Of a DNA stretch of 64,000 nucleotides, positions 36,734-44,462 are shown piece by piece. Positions within the stretch are counted from its first letter, which is position 1. Every line of letters starts with the position of its first letter. This DNA comes from JANNNF01 sp963772935 (lineage in GTDB: Bacteria; Pseudomonadota; Alphaproteobacteria; Rhodobacterales; Rhodobacteraceae), in the NCBI GenBank assembly GCA_963772935.1, contig CAVYZK010000004.1, positions 124,001 through 188,000 of the forward strand. Reading direction: 5' to 3'. The notes beneath the pieces are model-generated. The model worked only from the letters and a program-made list of their open reading frames with translations. It did not search any database and was not told where the DNA came from. The translations under genes were made by a program, and so were the position numbers.

Positions 36734-37470
36734 GGCTGGCTCGCTGCTGGATAGGTTGCATTGGCGCGGTTCAGGGTTTCTTCCTGCTGCGGGTTTGGCA
36801 CCTGCACCAGACCCTGCACAAAGATACCCGGCGTGATCACATGCTCGGGGTCGATGCTGCCGGGGGCCACGATCCGGCTGACCTGCACAATCGTATGAGC
36901 CGCCGCCATGCACATCAGCGGGTTAAAATTGCGCGCGGCCTTGCGATAGGTCAGGTTGCCATAGGTGTCGCCGGTATCAGCCTTGACCAAGGCGAAATCC
37001 GCCTTCAGCCAGCGTTCCTGCACATAAGACCGCCCGTCAAATTGCGCGATGACCTTGCCTGCCGCAAGGTCGGTGCCAAAGCCTGTGGGCGTGTAGAACG
37101 CAGGAATACCTGCGCCGCCCGCGCGGATACGTTCGGCCAGCGTGCCTTGCGGCACCAGTTCCAATTCAATTTTGCCCGCCAGATACAGTTCGGTGAACAC
37201 CCGTGGATCGGCAGACCGGGGGAAGGAACAGATCAGCTTGCGCACCATGCCCTGTTCGATCAGGGCGGCAAGGCCGACATGGCCATTGCCCGCGTTGTTG
37301 TTCACCACCACCAGATCACGCGGATGGCCGGTGGCCACATGCCGGTCGATCAGGGCGTGGATCAGTTCGATGGGCGCGCCCGACCCGCCAAAGCCGCCGA
37401 TCATCACCGTCGCACCATCGCCGATCACGGCAACTGCGGCGGCCAAACTGCCGATAGTCTTGTCCATCAA
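36730..37470 (-). CDS. pcaI: 3-oxoacid (3-oxoadipate) CoA-transferase subunit A
   Basis: 246 residues with the CoA-transferase loop VMIGGFGGSGAPIELIHAL near residues 22-40 and VVNNNAGNGHVGLAALIEQG. Forms the heteromeric transferase with PcaJ and moves CoA from succinyl-CoA to 3-oxoadipate. The neighbouring thiolase and IclR regulator favour oxoadipate over acetoacetate as substrate, but SCOT-type activity cannot be excluded. Confidence 0.92.
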   Translation of the reverse strand: MMDKTIGSLAAAVAVIGDGATVMIGGFGGSGAPIELIHALIDRHVATGHPRDLVVVNNNAGNGHVGLAALIEQGMVRKLICSFPRSADPRVFTELYLAGKIELELVPQGTLAERIRAGGAGIPAFYTPTGFGTDLAAGKVIAQFDGRSYVQERWLKADFALVKADTGDTYGNLTYRKAARNFNPLMCMAAAHTIVQVSRIVAPGSIDPEHVITPGIFVQGLVQVPNPQQEETLNRANATYPAASQP

Positions 37471-37520
37471 AGGCTCCTGTCAGGGCGGTTGTCTTGCGGG
37501 ATACGCGGCCAATGGGGGGG

Positions 37521-37569
37521 CTGACAATGAAATCTGTGCGATATATGATCTTTGTTGAGATATCGCACA
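37521..37569 (+). promoter_or_regulatory. iclR promoter with overlapping 10-bp inverted-repeat operator
   Basis: CTGACA at 37521-37526 and TATGAT at 37544-37549 are 17 bases apart. A perfect inverted repeat TGTGCGATAT (37535-37544) / ATATCGCACA (37560-37569) with a 15-base spacer brackets the -10 box. In this divergent pcaI/iclR gap it is the best candidate operator for the IclR protein. Confidence 0.65.
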
Positions 37570-37585
37570 AAAGGGGACACCCGCA

Positions 37586-38347
37586 ATGCTGATCACCGAC
37601 CGCGATACGATGGGGGGGCTGGCCAAAGGGCTGGCGGTGATTGAGACGTTCGGGGCCGACCGCCCGCGCCAGTCGATTGCCGAGGTGGCGGCGGCGTCAG
37701 GGCTGGACCGGGCCACGGCGCGGCGTTGCCTGCTGACCTTGGCGCATCAGGGCTATGCCGATTACGACGGGAAGTATTTTACGCTGACCCCGCGCGTGCT
37801 GCGGTTGGGCACGGCCTGCCTTGCCACCATGCCGTTGCCGCAACTGGTGCAGCCCTGGTTGGACCAGTTGTCGGACCATCTGTCGGAAAGCTCGTCTGTG
37901 TCTGTGCTGGACGGCGACGAGATTGTGTATGTGGCCCGCGCGGCGCAGCGCAAGGTGATGTCGATTGCGCTGATGCCGGGGTCGCGATTGCCTGCGTTTT
38001 GCAGTTCGATGGGGCGGGTTTTGCTGGCTTCCTTGCAGGAAGACGAGGCCCGTTACCTGCTGCTTGCGCGACCGTTGGTGGCGCGCACCCCGCGCACCCT
38101 TGTGGACCCGGAGGCCATCATGGCCCGGCTGCAAGAGGTGCGGGTGGCGGGCTATGCGGTGATTGATCAGGAAATCGAGCTGGGGTTGCGGTCCATCGCC
38201 GTGCCGGTGCGCAACGCGCGCGGGATCACGGTCGCGGCGTTGAACCTTGGGCTGCCGGTCCGGCAGGAAGGCGCGGATGAGATCGCCCCCCGCTATCTGC
38301 CCGCGCTGCATGTGGTGCAGGCCGAATTGCGCAAGGTGTTGCGCTGA
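37586..38347 (+). CDS. IclR-family transcriptional regulator (PcaR/PobR-like)
   Basis: 253 residues: N-terminal winged helix with SIAEVAAASGLDRATARRCLLTL near residues 32-54, then the IclR effector domain with VLDGDEIVYVARAAQRKVMS, LPAFCSSMGRVLLA and GLRSIAVPVRNARGITVAALN. This is the PcaR/PobR/CatR type that senses aromatic-pathway intermediates. Its position divergent from pcaIJF, with an operator between them, indicates control of the beta-ketoadipate genes; whether as activator or repressor cannot be read from sequence. Confidence 0.9.
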   Translation: MLITDRDTMGGLAKGLAVIETFGADRPRQSIAEVAAASGLDRATARRCLLTLAHQGYADYDGKYFTLTPRVLRLGTACLATMPLPQLVQPWLDQLSDHLSESSSVSVLDGDEIVYVARAAQRKVMSIALMPGSRLPAFCSSMGRVLLASLQEDEARYLLLARPLVARTPRTLVDPEAIMARLQEVRVAGYAVIDQEIELGLRSIAVPVRNARGITVAALNLGLPVRQEGADEIAPRYLPALHVVQAELRKVLR

Positions 38348-38352
38348 GGGGA

Positions 38353-38371
38353 GATGGGCAGATTGCCTATC
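38353..38371. repeat. GATGGGC hairpin repeat, copy 2 (possible terminator)
   Basis: GATGGGCA-GAT-TGCCTATC with one G-T pairing mismatch, followed by CTACG, in the 34-base gap between the convergent iclR and ion-channel genes. Confidence 0.65.
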
Positions 38372-38381
38372 CTACGACGCG

Positions 38382-39143
38382 TCAGTCGGCCCCTTCATCC
38401 TCGATGTTCAGGACGGTGCCACAGGCTTTGCAATGTACCGCGTCAAAATCGTGGCGGGTCAACCCGCAGGTCGGGCATTTGTGATGGGCTTTGGCGGGGC
38501 GGAGCGTCACCTGCACCAGCCGCAGGAACAGCGAGATGCCAAAGACCATGATGGCGACCGCGATCAGCTTGCCGGGGGTGCCATTCATGGTGATGTCGCC
38601 GTAGCCGGTGGTCGTCAGTGTGGTCACCGTGAAATACAGCGCATCGACGTAGTTCACGATCTTGTCGTTGCGGCCAAACTGGGTCTCATACACCAACGCC
38701 GTCATCAGGAACACGAACAGCGCAAGATTGATACCTGCGACGATGGTGGATTCGTAGCGTTGGAATTCCGGCACATCGCGGCGCAACTGGCGGCGGGTCT
38801 GGGTGGAATGCAGCACGCGGAAAATGCGGGCGACGCGCAGAAAGGCCAAGCCTTCGCCGAGGATCGGGGCCAGAAGCGACGCCACAACCGCGATATCGGC
38901 CAGACCATAGGGATGGATCAGGTCACGCAGCGGCGCGCGGCTGACAAACAGGCGGGCCAGCACATCGGCGAGGTAGACCAGCCCGATGATCAGGTCGATG
39001 GTTTCGGTATGCGCACCGCGGGGCAGGAAGGAGGTGGCGATCAGGAAAGCGATCGTCACCATGTCAAACGCAAGCAGGGCATAACGGAAGCGCACGGCGC
39101 GGCGGCTGTCACCTTCATACAGGGCGCGGAGGGTGGCTTTCAC
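38382..39143 (-). CDS. Voltage-gated-type potassium channel with C-terminal zinc ribbon
   Basis: 253 residues. Four S1-S4-like hydrophobic segments (about 20-110, S4 with arginines in FLRVARIFRVLHSTQTRRQLRR), pore helices at about 133-205 and the K+ selectivity filter TTTGYGD at residues 177-183. The cytoplasmic tail ends with a zinc-ribbon CPTCG (Cys223, Cys226) and CKACG (Cys238, Cys241). Relatives normally end after the last membrane helix or carry an RCK domain. The ribbon may couple gating to metal or redox state, which is inference only. Confidence 0.88.
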   Translation of the reverse strand: MKATLRALYEGDSRRAVRFRYALLAFDMVTIAFLIATSFLPRGAHTETIDLIIGLVYLADVLARLFVSRAPLRDLIHPYGLADIAVVASLLAPILGEGLAFLRVARIFRVLHSTQTRRQLRRDVPEFQRYESTIVAGINLALFVFLMTALVYETQFGRNDKIVNYVDALYFTVTTLTTTGYGDITMNGTPGKLIAVAIMVFGISLFLRLVQVTLRPAKAHHKCPTCGLTRHDFDAVHCKACGTVLNIEDEGAD

Positions 39144-39214
39144 GGGCGGGGCTTTCCGGGTTGAAGTCCGTGATATGGCGGGATTTATTGCCTTTCGTCA
39201 AGACTTCGGTCTTT

Positions 39215-39262
39215 AACCCCCTCGGCCGTTGGGCGCGACCAGACGCCAGACATGGGCCGCGC
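39215..39262 (-). pseudogene. C-terminal remnant of the BciB-like gene
   Basis: The minus strand here encodes AHVWRLVA, identical to the C-terminal stretch of the intact BciB-like gene ending at 40203, followed by a diverged tail with an early stop. At DNA level 39231-39257 matches 40241-40265 in the same orientation. Nothing upstream of it is alignable. Confidence 0.6.
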
Positions 39263-39305
39263 GCTGTAAGACGATCACAGTTGATTTCACGATCCCGACG
39301 CGTCG

Positions 39306-39932
39306 CTACTGTGTTGCTGTGCGCGATGCTGCGGTGAAGACGCCTGCACCGATCAGGCAGCTACCTCCGATCTTGTTGAAGACACCAACGGCTCTGGGGC
39401 TGTCTATGACGCGGCGGGCACGTGATGCTATCAGGCCATAGCCGACGGCGTTGGCGAAGGCCAAACCAAGAAACGTGGCTTGGAAGATCAGCAGTTGAGG
39501 CAAGAAATCCTTGGTTGGATCAACAAATTGCGGCAGGAAGGCCACGAAGAATGTGATTGATTTTGGGTTGAGCGCAGTCACAAGCCAAGCGTGCGACACC
39601 ATCTTTGTGGTCGCTACCGCATCTTTCCGAGGGGTTACATTCAGGGTTGACCCCGAACGCCACAACTTGATGCCCAGATACACCAGATAAGCAGCCCCCA
39701 AAAACTTCAGCATGGTGAAAAGCGTCGCCGATGACGCAAGAAGAACGCCCAGTCCAAGCATCGAAAGCGACATCGCCGTGAAGTCACCCAGTGCCACACC
39801 AACGGCCATTGGCATGGCAGCGCGCATGCCTTGGCCCAAGGCATAGGACACAACGAGAAGGATCGTAGGGCCGGGAATAATGAGCAGAATTGTAGATGCC
39901 AGAACGAAGCCCAGCCATGTTTCAAATGCCAT
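39306..39932 (-). CDS. LysE-family amino-acid/metabolite exporter
   Basis: 208 residues with six hydrophobic segments and the RhtB/LysE signatures TILLIIPGPTILLVVSYALGQG at the N-terminus, FLGAAYLVYLGIKLWRSG and ALNPKSITFFVAFLPQFV. The exported substrate is not predictable. Its base composition is lower in GC than the neighbours, and it lies between a C-terminal fragment of the BciB-like gene (39215-39262) and the intact gene (40203), suggesting an acquired or rearranged segment. Confidence 0.9.
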   Translation of the reverse strand: MAFETWLGFVLASTILLIIPGPTILLVVSYALGQGMRAAMPMAVGVALGDFTAMSLSMLGLGVLLASSATLFTMLKFLGAAYLVYLGIKLWRSGSTLNVTPRKDAVATTKMVSHAWLVTALNPKSITFFVAFLPQFVDPTKDFLPQLLIFQATFLGLAFANAVGYGLIASRARRVIDSPRAVGVFNKIGGSCLIGAGVFTAASRTATQ

Positions 39933-40202
39933 AATCGTCACTCTGCATGTGGATGTTCAACGACTGAAGCCAGACGTGATCGTGGTTGTCCAGCCGAAAT
40001 GCAGTGCGCACAGGGCGGGGTGGATCCTGCCATATGGAAAAGAGTGGTGAGATGTAGAGGGGTATCTGTTCGCACTATCGCAGTGAGCAGGTGGGGCAAG
40101 GTTTCCTGAAATGGAAATGGCCTTGTGGGGGAGCGCCTCGCCCTACGATGCGGAGAATGCCAGAGCCTTTCGCGGCCTGCGAACCGCCGTGAAAGGCGCG
40201 CA
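39933..40202. other. Intergenic region upstream of lysE
   Basis: About 270 bases without a credible gene. It contains the presumed lysE promoter (minus strand) and, near 40160-40195, an imperfect hairpin that may end the BciB-like transcript. An arginine-rich minus-strand open frame over this region has no family features. Confidence 0.5.
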
Positions 40203-41429
40203 TCAGCGCGTTTCATCCTTTTCCGGTATCAAACCATACCGGGCGACCAGTCGCCAGACATGGGCGGGGATCATGTTCTTGATGCGGGCCGGGTGGGCAC
40301 GCCGCAGGTGCAGGACGGTTTCCACCGCCTTCATTTCCACCCGCGCGCGGGCAAATTCCAGACCACGGGGGCCAATGCGGGGTTGCAGGAAGCTGACAAT
40401 CGGGCGCAGCCAGTCGGGCATCCGGCGCAGCGGCATACCGCCTGCGGCGCGGGCGGTGTTTTCCATGAAGCCTTTGACCGCCGCATGGCGTTTCCCTTTG
40501 TCCGTCAGCGGCTTGGTGGTGAGTTGGTCGCGCAGCAGGGCCAGCAACTCCTCGCCCCTTGCATTGCGGGTGATCACCCATTGGTCACCATCGCCGCCCA
40601 TGTAACCCACGGTGATATCGGCCAGACGATTGGTGTAATCGACGCAGGTTTTGCAGGTCATTGGAAAGAAATCAGGCGGCAACTGGCTGATCGGCAGTTG
40701 CAGGAACGGAATGAAGCGGGGCTTGCGGCCATCGTCAAACCGCAGTTCCACCCGGAAATCGGCGCGGAATTCAAGATAGCTGACGGTTTCGGGCTGTGGG
40801 TCCAGCAGGTTCAGGAAGGTGTGGAAATTCTGCGTGGTGGTGTTGTCGGAACAGGGCGTGCCGATCACATAGATGCGGTCGAAATCCAGTTGTTTTTCAA
40901 GAGCGCGCAGGGCGTAGACCTGACACGGGATGCCGATCAGCGCGATGCGGCGGTGGCCCGCGGCCCGCGCCGGTTCCAGCAGGGCAAGGGTGGGACCATA
41001 GCCCATGCGCATTCCGCGCACTTGCGCAAGATCGGCGGGGTTGGTCACGATCACGGGCTGCGGTTTCCACTTGTCGGCAGGGTCGGGGGCCACGGTCAGC
41101 ACCGCGTCCACCGCCCCGGTTTCCAGCAACCGCGCCGCAAGGGCTGTGGTGATCCCGGTCCATTGCGCGCCGGGGGATGGGGCCGACAGCCGCGCGCGCA
41201 GCATGGTTTGGGTCGGGCCAAAGAACGCCTCGTCCCCCCGTGCCGGGTCGGCCTGCCGCCCATGGGTTTGCTGTTCCAGCCGGGGATAATCGGGCGCGAT
41301 GAACTGACACGCCTTGCCGCAATCCTTGCCGTCCCCGAGCCGACTGACGCCGCAATCGGTGCACAGGCCGGGGCGGGCATGGCCAGACAAGGTGGGGGCG
41401 ATAAGGCCATGCGGCGACTGGTCGTTCAT
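40203..41429 (-). CDS. bciB: Coenzyme F420 hydrogenase/dehydrogenase beta-subunit family protein, BciB-like 8-vinyl reductase
   Basis: 408 residues. N-terminal iron-sulfur cysteines in LCTDCGVSRLGDGKDCGKACQF, then IGIPCQVYALRALEKQ, VIGTPCSDNTTTQNFHTFL, PETVSYLEFRADFRVEL and TCKTCVDYTNRLADITVGYMG. The order and spacing match the ferredoxin-dependent divinyl-(bacterio)chlorophyllide 8-vinyl reductase BciB (Slr1923 type) better than archaeal FrhB. If correct, the organism makes, or once made, bacteriochlorophyll. No other photosynthesis gene is in the window, so a different flavin/Fe-S reductase role remains possible. Start MNDQSPHG at 41429 is preferred to one eleven codons upstream. Confidence 0.75.
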   Translation of the reverse strand: MNDQSPHGLIAPTLSGHARPGLCTDCGVSRLGDGKDCGKACQFIAPDYPRLEQQTHGRQADPARGDEAFFGPTQTMLRARLSAPSPGAQWTGITTALAARLLETGAVDAVLTVAPDPADKWKPQPVIVTNPADLAQVRGMRMGYGPTLALLEPARAAGHRRIALIGIPCQVYALRALEKQLDFDRIYVIGTPCSDNTTTQNFHTFLNLLDPQPETVSYLEFRADFRVELRFDDGRKPRFIPFLQLPISQLPPDFFPMTCKTCVDYTNRLADITVGYMGGDGDQWVITRNARGEELLALLRDQLTTKPLTDKGKRHAAVKGFMENTARAAGGMPLRRMPDWLRPIVSFLQPRIGPRGLEFARARVEMKAVETVLHLRRAHPARIKNMIPAHVWRLVARYGLIPEKDETR

Positions 41430-41511
41430 GCGGGCTCCGGTCCTTGGGGCCGAAGATAGCACTGTCAGATTTAATTGACAGGGGGTGTGATGCCCCGTGT
41501 CAGGCTTGGCC

Positions 41512-42474
41512 CTACCGCTCCACCAACTCCACCCGGCGGTTCATGGCGCGGCCCGCGTCGGTGCTGTTGGAGGCCAGCGGCGACAGGGGGCCGACGCCAG
41601 CGGGCACGGCGCGGTCGGACCCAAGCCCCGCGCGGCGGGTCAGATCGCCCACCACGGCGGCAGCGCGGGCCTGAGACAGCGTCAGGTTGGCCTCATAGGT
41701 GCCCACGCTGTCCGTGTGGCCGACGATATAGACATTCAGCCCCGGATTGTCGGTCAGCAGTTTGGCCATTTCCTCCAATGCCGGAGTGGCTTCGGGCGTC
41801 AGGGTCGCAGTGCCGAATTCAAAATACACGTTATCCAGCGCGATATGACCATGCTCGGTGATACCCTTGGCCATTTCGGCGGCGCTGGTCATCCGGGCTT
41901 GCAGGCCCGCCGAGGTGATCACATCCAGATGGGTGATCGCGCGATTGGCAACTTCGGCAAACTGTTCGTTGCTGTTGAACGCCGTGTATAGCCCGATATG
42001 CACGGTGCCATCCGCCGATTGCAGGGCGGTATAGCGTTCGTCGAAATAGCTGCCAAACGCCTGCCCCGAGATGTGGCGAAGGTTTTTCAGATGCCGGTTC
42101 GTCGGGTTGATCACCATCTTGCCCAGCAGGGCGTTGGGACTGCCACAGGCACGGCCCACGCAACTGAACAGGGTCTTGTATCCGGCGGCGGTCAGCGCGT
42201 CGGTATAGTTGCGGGCCATATCCTCGGCGCTGGTGTCGGGGGGGCTGACGTAAAGGCGGCGCGCGGCTGTGCCCTCGACCAGCGTCGTAGGGGTGCCGGC
42301 GCGGGCGTAGGGCCCGGTTGGCAAGTCAAAGCTGCGGTGGCCATCATCCGCCGCCCCGATCAGGCAGGCCCCGGCATAGACCGGCAGGCCGGGAATATCG
42401 CCAAAGTCGGGCAGGGCGGGGCATTCGGCATAGGCGGGGGTGGCAAGGCAAAGGGCAAAAAGAAGGGCGCGCAT
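41512..42474 (-). CDS. OmpA-family outer-membrane/periplasmic protein
   Basis: 320 residues: signal peptide (MRALLFALCLATPAYA), an N-terminal domain of about 180 residues without recognised family, and a C-terminal OmpA peptidoglycan-binding domain from about residue 205 (FEFGTATLTPEATPALEEMA, NVYIVGHTDSVGTYEANLTLSQARAAAV, NRRVELV). It would anchor the outer membrane to peptidoglycan. Confidence 0.9.
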   Translation of the reverse strand: MRALLFALCLATPAYAECPALPDFGDIPGLPVYAGACLIGAADDGHRSFDLPTGPYARAGTPTTLVEGTAARRLYVSPPDTSAEDMARNYTDALTAAGYKTLFSCVGRACGSPNALLGKMVINPTNRHLKNLRHISGQAFGSYFDERYTALQSADGTVHIGLYTAFNSNEQFAEVANRAITHLDVITSAGLQARMTSAAEMAKGITEHGHIALDNVYFEFGTATLTPEATPALEEMAKLLTDNPGLNVYIVGHTDSVGTYEANLTLSQARAAAVVGDLTRRAGLGSDRAVPAGVGPLSPLASNSTDAGRAMNRRVELVER

Positions 42475-42550
42475 GAAAACACCTGCTTTGGGTCAAGGAA
42501 TGACAACAGGTTAGGCGGGCAGAGCCTGCATCGGCAAGCAAAAGCTTTGG

Positions 42551-43402
42551 TCAGTCGGCAAGGTCGGCCCAAAGCGGGAAATGGTCCGACGCGGGTTGAT
42601 CAGGGTCAGACCACACGCGGCGGATGCGCGGGGCGAGGGCCGGGGGCAGGAAGATATGGTCAAGCTGGCGGTGGCGCTCGGTGCCCGCGATGATCTTGGT
42701 GTGGGTGTGCAGGCGGGTGCCAGTGTGGGCCACGGCGTCGATCAGGCCATGGGCATAGCGCGCGCCGGGGTGGTAGGGGGTCTGGCCGGTGAGGGCGATA
42801 TGCTCGGCGCTGCCCGGTTCCATGTTGAAATCGCCCATCCAGATGGCGTCTGTCGGGCAGGGCGGTTGCGGCTCGCCTTCGGTCCAGTTGCGGGTGGGTT
42901 CATCATCGGTGCCGGACCATGGGCCGGTGCTTGGCAGGGTGGCGCGCAGATGGGCGATTTGCGCCAGCCGTTCCTCAACCCCCACATGGGCCAGATGCAC
43001 CGACAGCACCCGCAACGGGCCTGCGGGGGTGGCTATGCAGGCCTCCAGCGCCGCCGTTTGGGTGTTGATCGGGTCCAGCATCGGCCACAGCGGCAGCAGG
43101 TGCAGCCGCGTCCACAGGATCGGCCAGCGTGACAGGATCATCGGGCCGAACTGGCGGCGGCGGCTGCGGTTGCCGGGCAGGCTCGCGTCCATGTCAAAGG
43201 CGGGACCGTAGGTGGTGTAGTGGTCGGGCAGCAGGGCTGACAGGATCGCGGGCTGGTCATCGTGGTTGCTGCGCTGCCAGTGGCGGTCCACCTCTTGCAG
43301 GGCAATGATATCGGCTCCGGCGATCACTCGGGCGATGCGGGGCAGGTCATAGCGGCCATCCGTGCCGAAGCCGTATTGGATATTGTAGGTCAGCAGGATC
43401 AT
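42551..43402 (-). CDS. Endonuclease/exonuclease/phosphatase-family protein
   Basis: 283 residues of the DNase I-like fold: TYNIQYGFGTDGRYDL at the N-terminus, IIALQEVD (metal-binding Glu), VLSVHLAHVG, WMGDFNMEPGS and the C-terminal ASDHFPLWADL with the catalytic Asp-His. Members hydrolyse DNA, sphingolipids or inositol phosphates; substrate not predictable. A decayed copy of its 5' end lies about 940 bases upstream at 44257-44339. Confidence 0.9.
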   Translation of the reverse strand: MILLTYNIQYGFGTDGRYDLPRIARVIAGADIIALQEVDRHWQRSNHDDQPAILSALLPDHYTTYGPAFDMDASLPGNRSRRRQFGPMILSRWPILWTRLHLLPLWPMLDPINTQTAALEACIATPAGPLRVLSVHLAHVGVEERLAQIAHLRATLPSTGPWSGTDDEPTRNWTEGEPQPPCPTDAIWMGDFNMEPGSAEHIALTGQTPYHPGARYAHGLIDAVAHTGTRLHTHTKIIAGTERHRQLDHIFLPPALAPRIRRVWSDPDQPASDHFPLWADLAD

Positions 43403-43762
43403 CGCAGGTGCCCCGTTTGTTTTGCGTCAAGTTCGGACATGGACGGGCCGACTGCAAGGCCCCCGTCTGCGCGTTCACAGGACCGGAGGGCAACAGCGGT
43501 GGCGGCCTTGTCAATGCCTGGGGCGCAGGCCGTATGATACCCTTCCCAAAACATCAAAAATCAAGCCGCAATGCATCAGAAGGTCAATGGGATGGTCCGC
43601 GCCAATTCATGATATTTTCAGCCGGTTCATCATGATTTCCGAGGTGGTGGAAGATGATATCTGGTTGATGATATTTTTTGATATGGATCGGAAGCTATAC
43701 CTTGCCATCAAGATTTTTCGGATTGATAAATTCAATTGCGATAAACAGAAGATAGTATCAAT
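43403..43762. other. Gene-free part of a low-GC segment
   Basis: Composition falls from GC-rich to clearly AT-rich at about 43550. Several GATGATAT-like repeats occur near 43610-43690. A plus-strand open frame (43422-43787) lacks a ribosome binding site and family features; I do not call it. Confidence 0.5.
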
Positions 43763-44194
43763 TCACTCGCTGCGCGCGGCAATATAAAGTATGAACTTTA
43801 CTGAATTCAATCCATTTTTAACGTAGTCACGATCACTTGCATCGTATACTTGAAGTTCGGAGACTCCACCCTTGTTTTTAAGGTCGTAACTCTTTCTTCC
43901 GTCAAAGAAAACAAGATCACTATGCTTTGATGCAAGCGAAACGCGCAGACCGGTTCTGCCAAGTAAAAAACTAATAGTAACGTCATCAGTTTCAAAAAAG
44001 CAATCCATCGTCAGATTGCAGCGTTTGCGCTCTGTGTGTGCGCTGGCGTCAGCTTTCTCCAAGCCGATACCTATTTCCATAAACTCTTCATTTGCGTTTG
44101 CAGGACTCAGCATAAAATAATTTGAGAATAGAATGCTTACGCAAAACACGAACTGTCTTGAAAAATGACGAGCCGCGGTTCGGCAACGATCCAT
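43763..44194 (-). CDS. Orphan exported protein in low-GC segment
   Basis: 143 residues, unrecognised. The N-terminus is a classical signal peptide (hydrophobic core FVFCVSILFSNYFMLS, cleavage after ANA is likely), followed by a small hydrophilic domain with one CNLTMDC pair that could form a disulfide. Codon use is AT-rich, unlike all neighbours, and the segment is bordered on the right by a fragment of a neighbouring gene, so recent acquisition is likely. The start at 44194 lacks a strong Shine-Dalgarno sequence; a start at MLSPANAN is too short for export. Confidence 0.55.
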   Translation of the reverse strand: MDRCRTAARHFSRQFVFCVSILFSNYFMLSPANANEEFMEIGIGLEKADASAHTERKRCNLTMDCFFETDDVTISFLLGRTGLRVSLASKHSDLVFFDGRKSYDLKNKGGVSELQVYDASDRDYVKNGLNSVKFILYIAARSE

Positions 44195-44256
44195 GGGCAG
44201 TTCTCCTGTAGAGAGCGTATCAATTTTGATACAATTTGTTCTTGGGCAAGCTGTTG

Positions 44257-44339
44257 TCGATCATCCAAGCCTTGCGGGGCGGTTCATGGCGGCCATCTGC
44301 GCCAGAACCGTACCGGATGTTGTAGCTCAGCAGGATCAT
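44257..44339 (-). pseudogene. 5' remnant of a second endonuclease/exonuclease/phosphatase gene
   Basis: Starting with an ATG at 44339 the minus strand reads ILLSYNIRYGSGADGRHEPP, clearly homologous to the start of the intact gene at 43402 (ILLTYNIQYGFGTDGRYDLP). Similarity stops at about 44257 where the low-GC segment begins, and a stop codon soon follows. Confidence 0.75.
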
Positions 44340-44462
44340 CGCGGCCATTCCAAAGGTCTGCCACAGCTTGCCGGAACCTGCGGCCCGACCGCAAGCCCTT
44401 CGACTTATCGCCTGCTTGATTGGTGGGGCCGTGCTGCTACCATCCGCACCGGAGGAGACACC

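Noticed and set aside
39938..40216. 92-residue minus-strand open frame between the BciB-like gene and lysE
   Set aside because: Arginine/proline-rich, no start signal and overlapping the end of a real gene.
43422..43787. 121-residue plus-strand open frame in the low-GC segment
   Set aside because: Its first half is a GC-rich shadow and its second half AT-rich; no ribosome binding site and no family.
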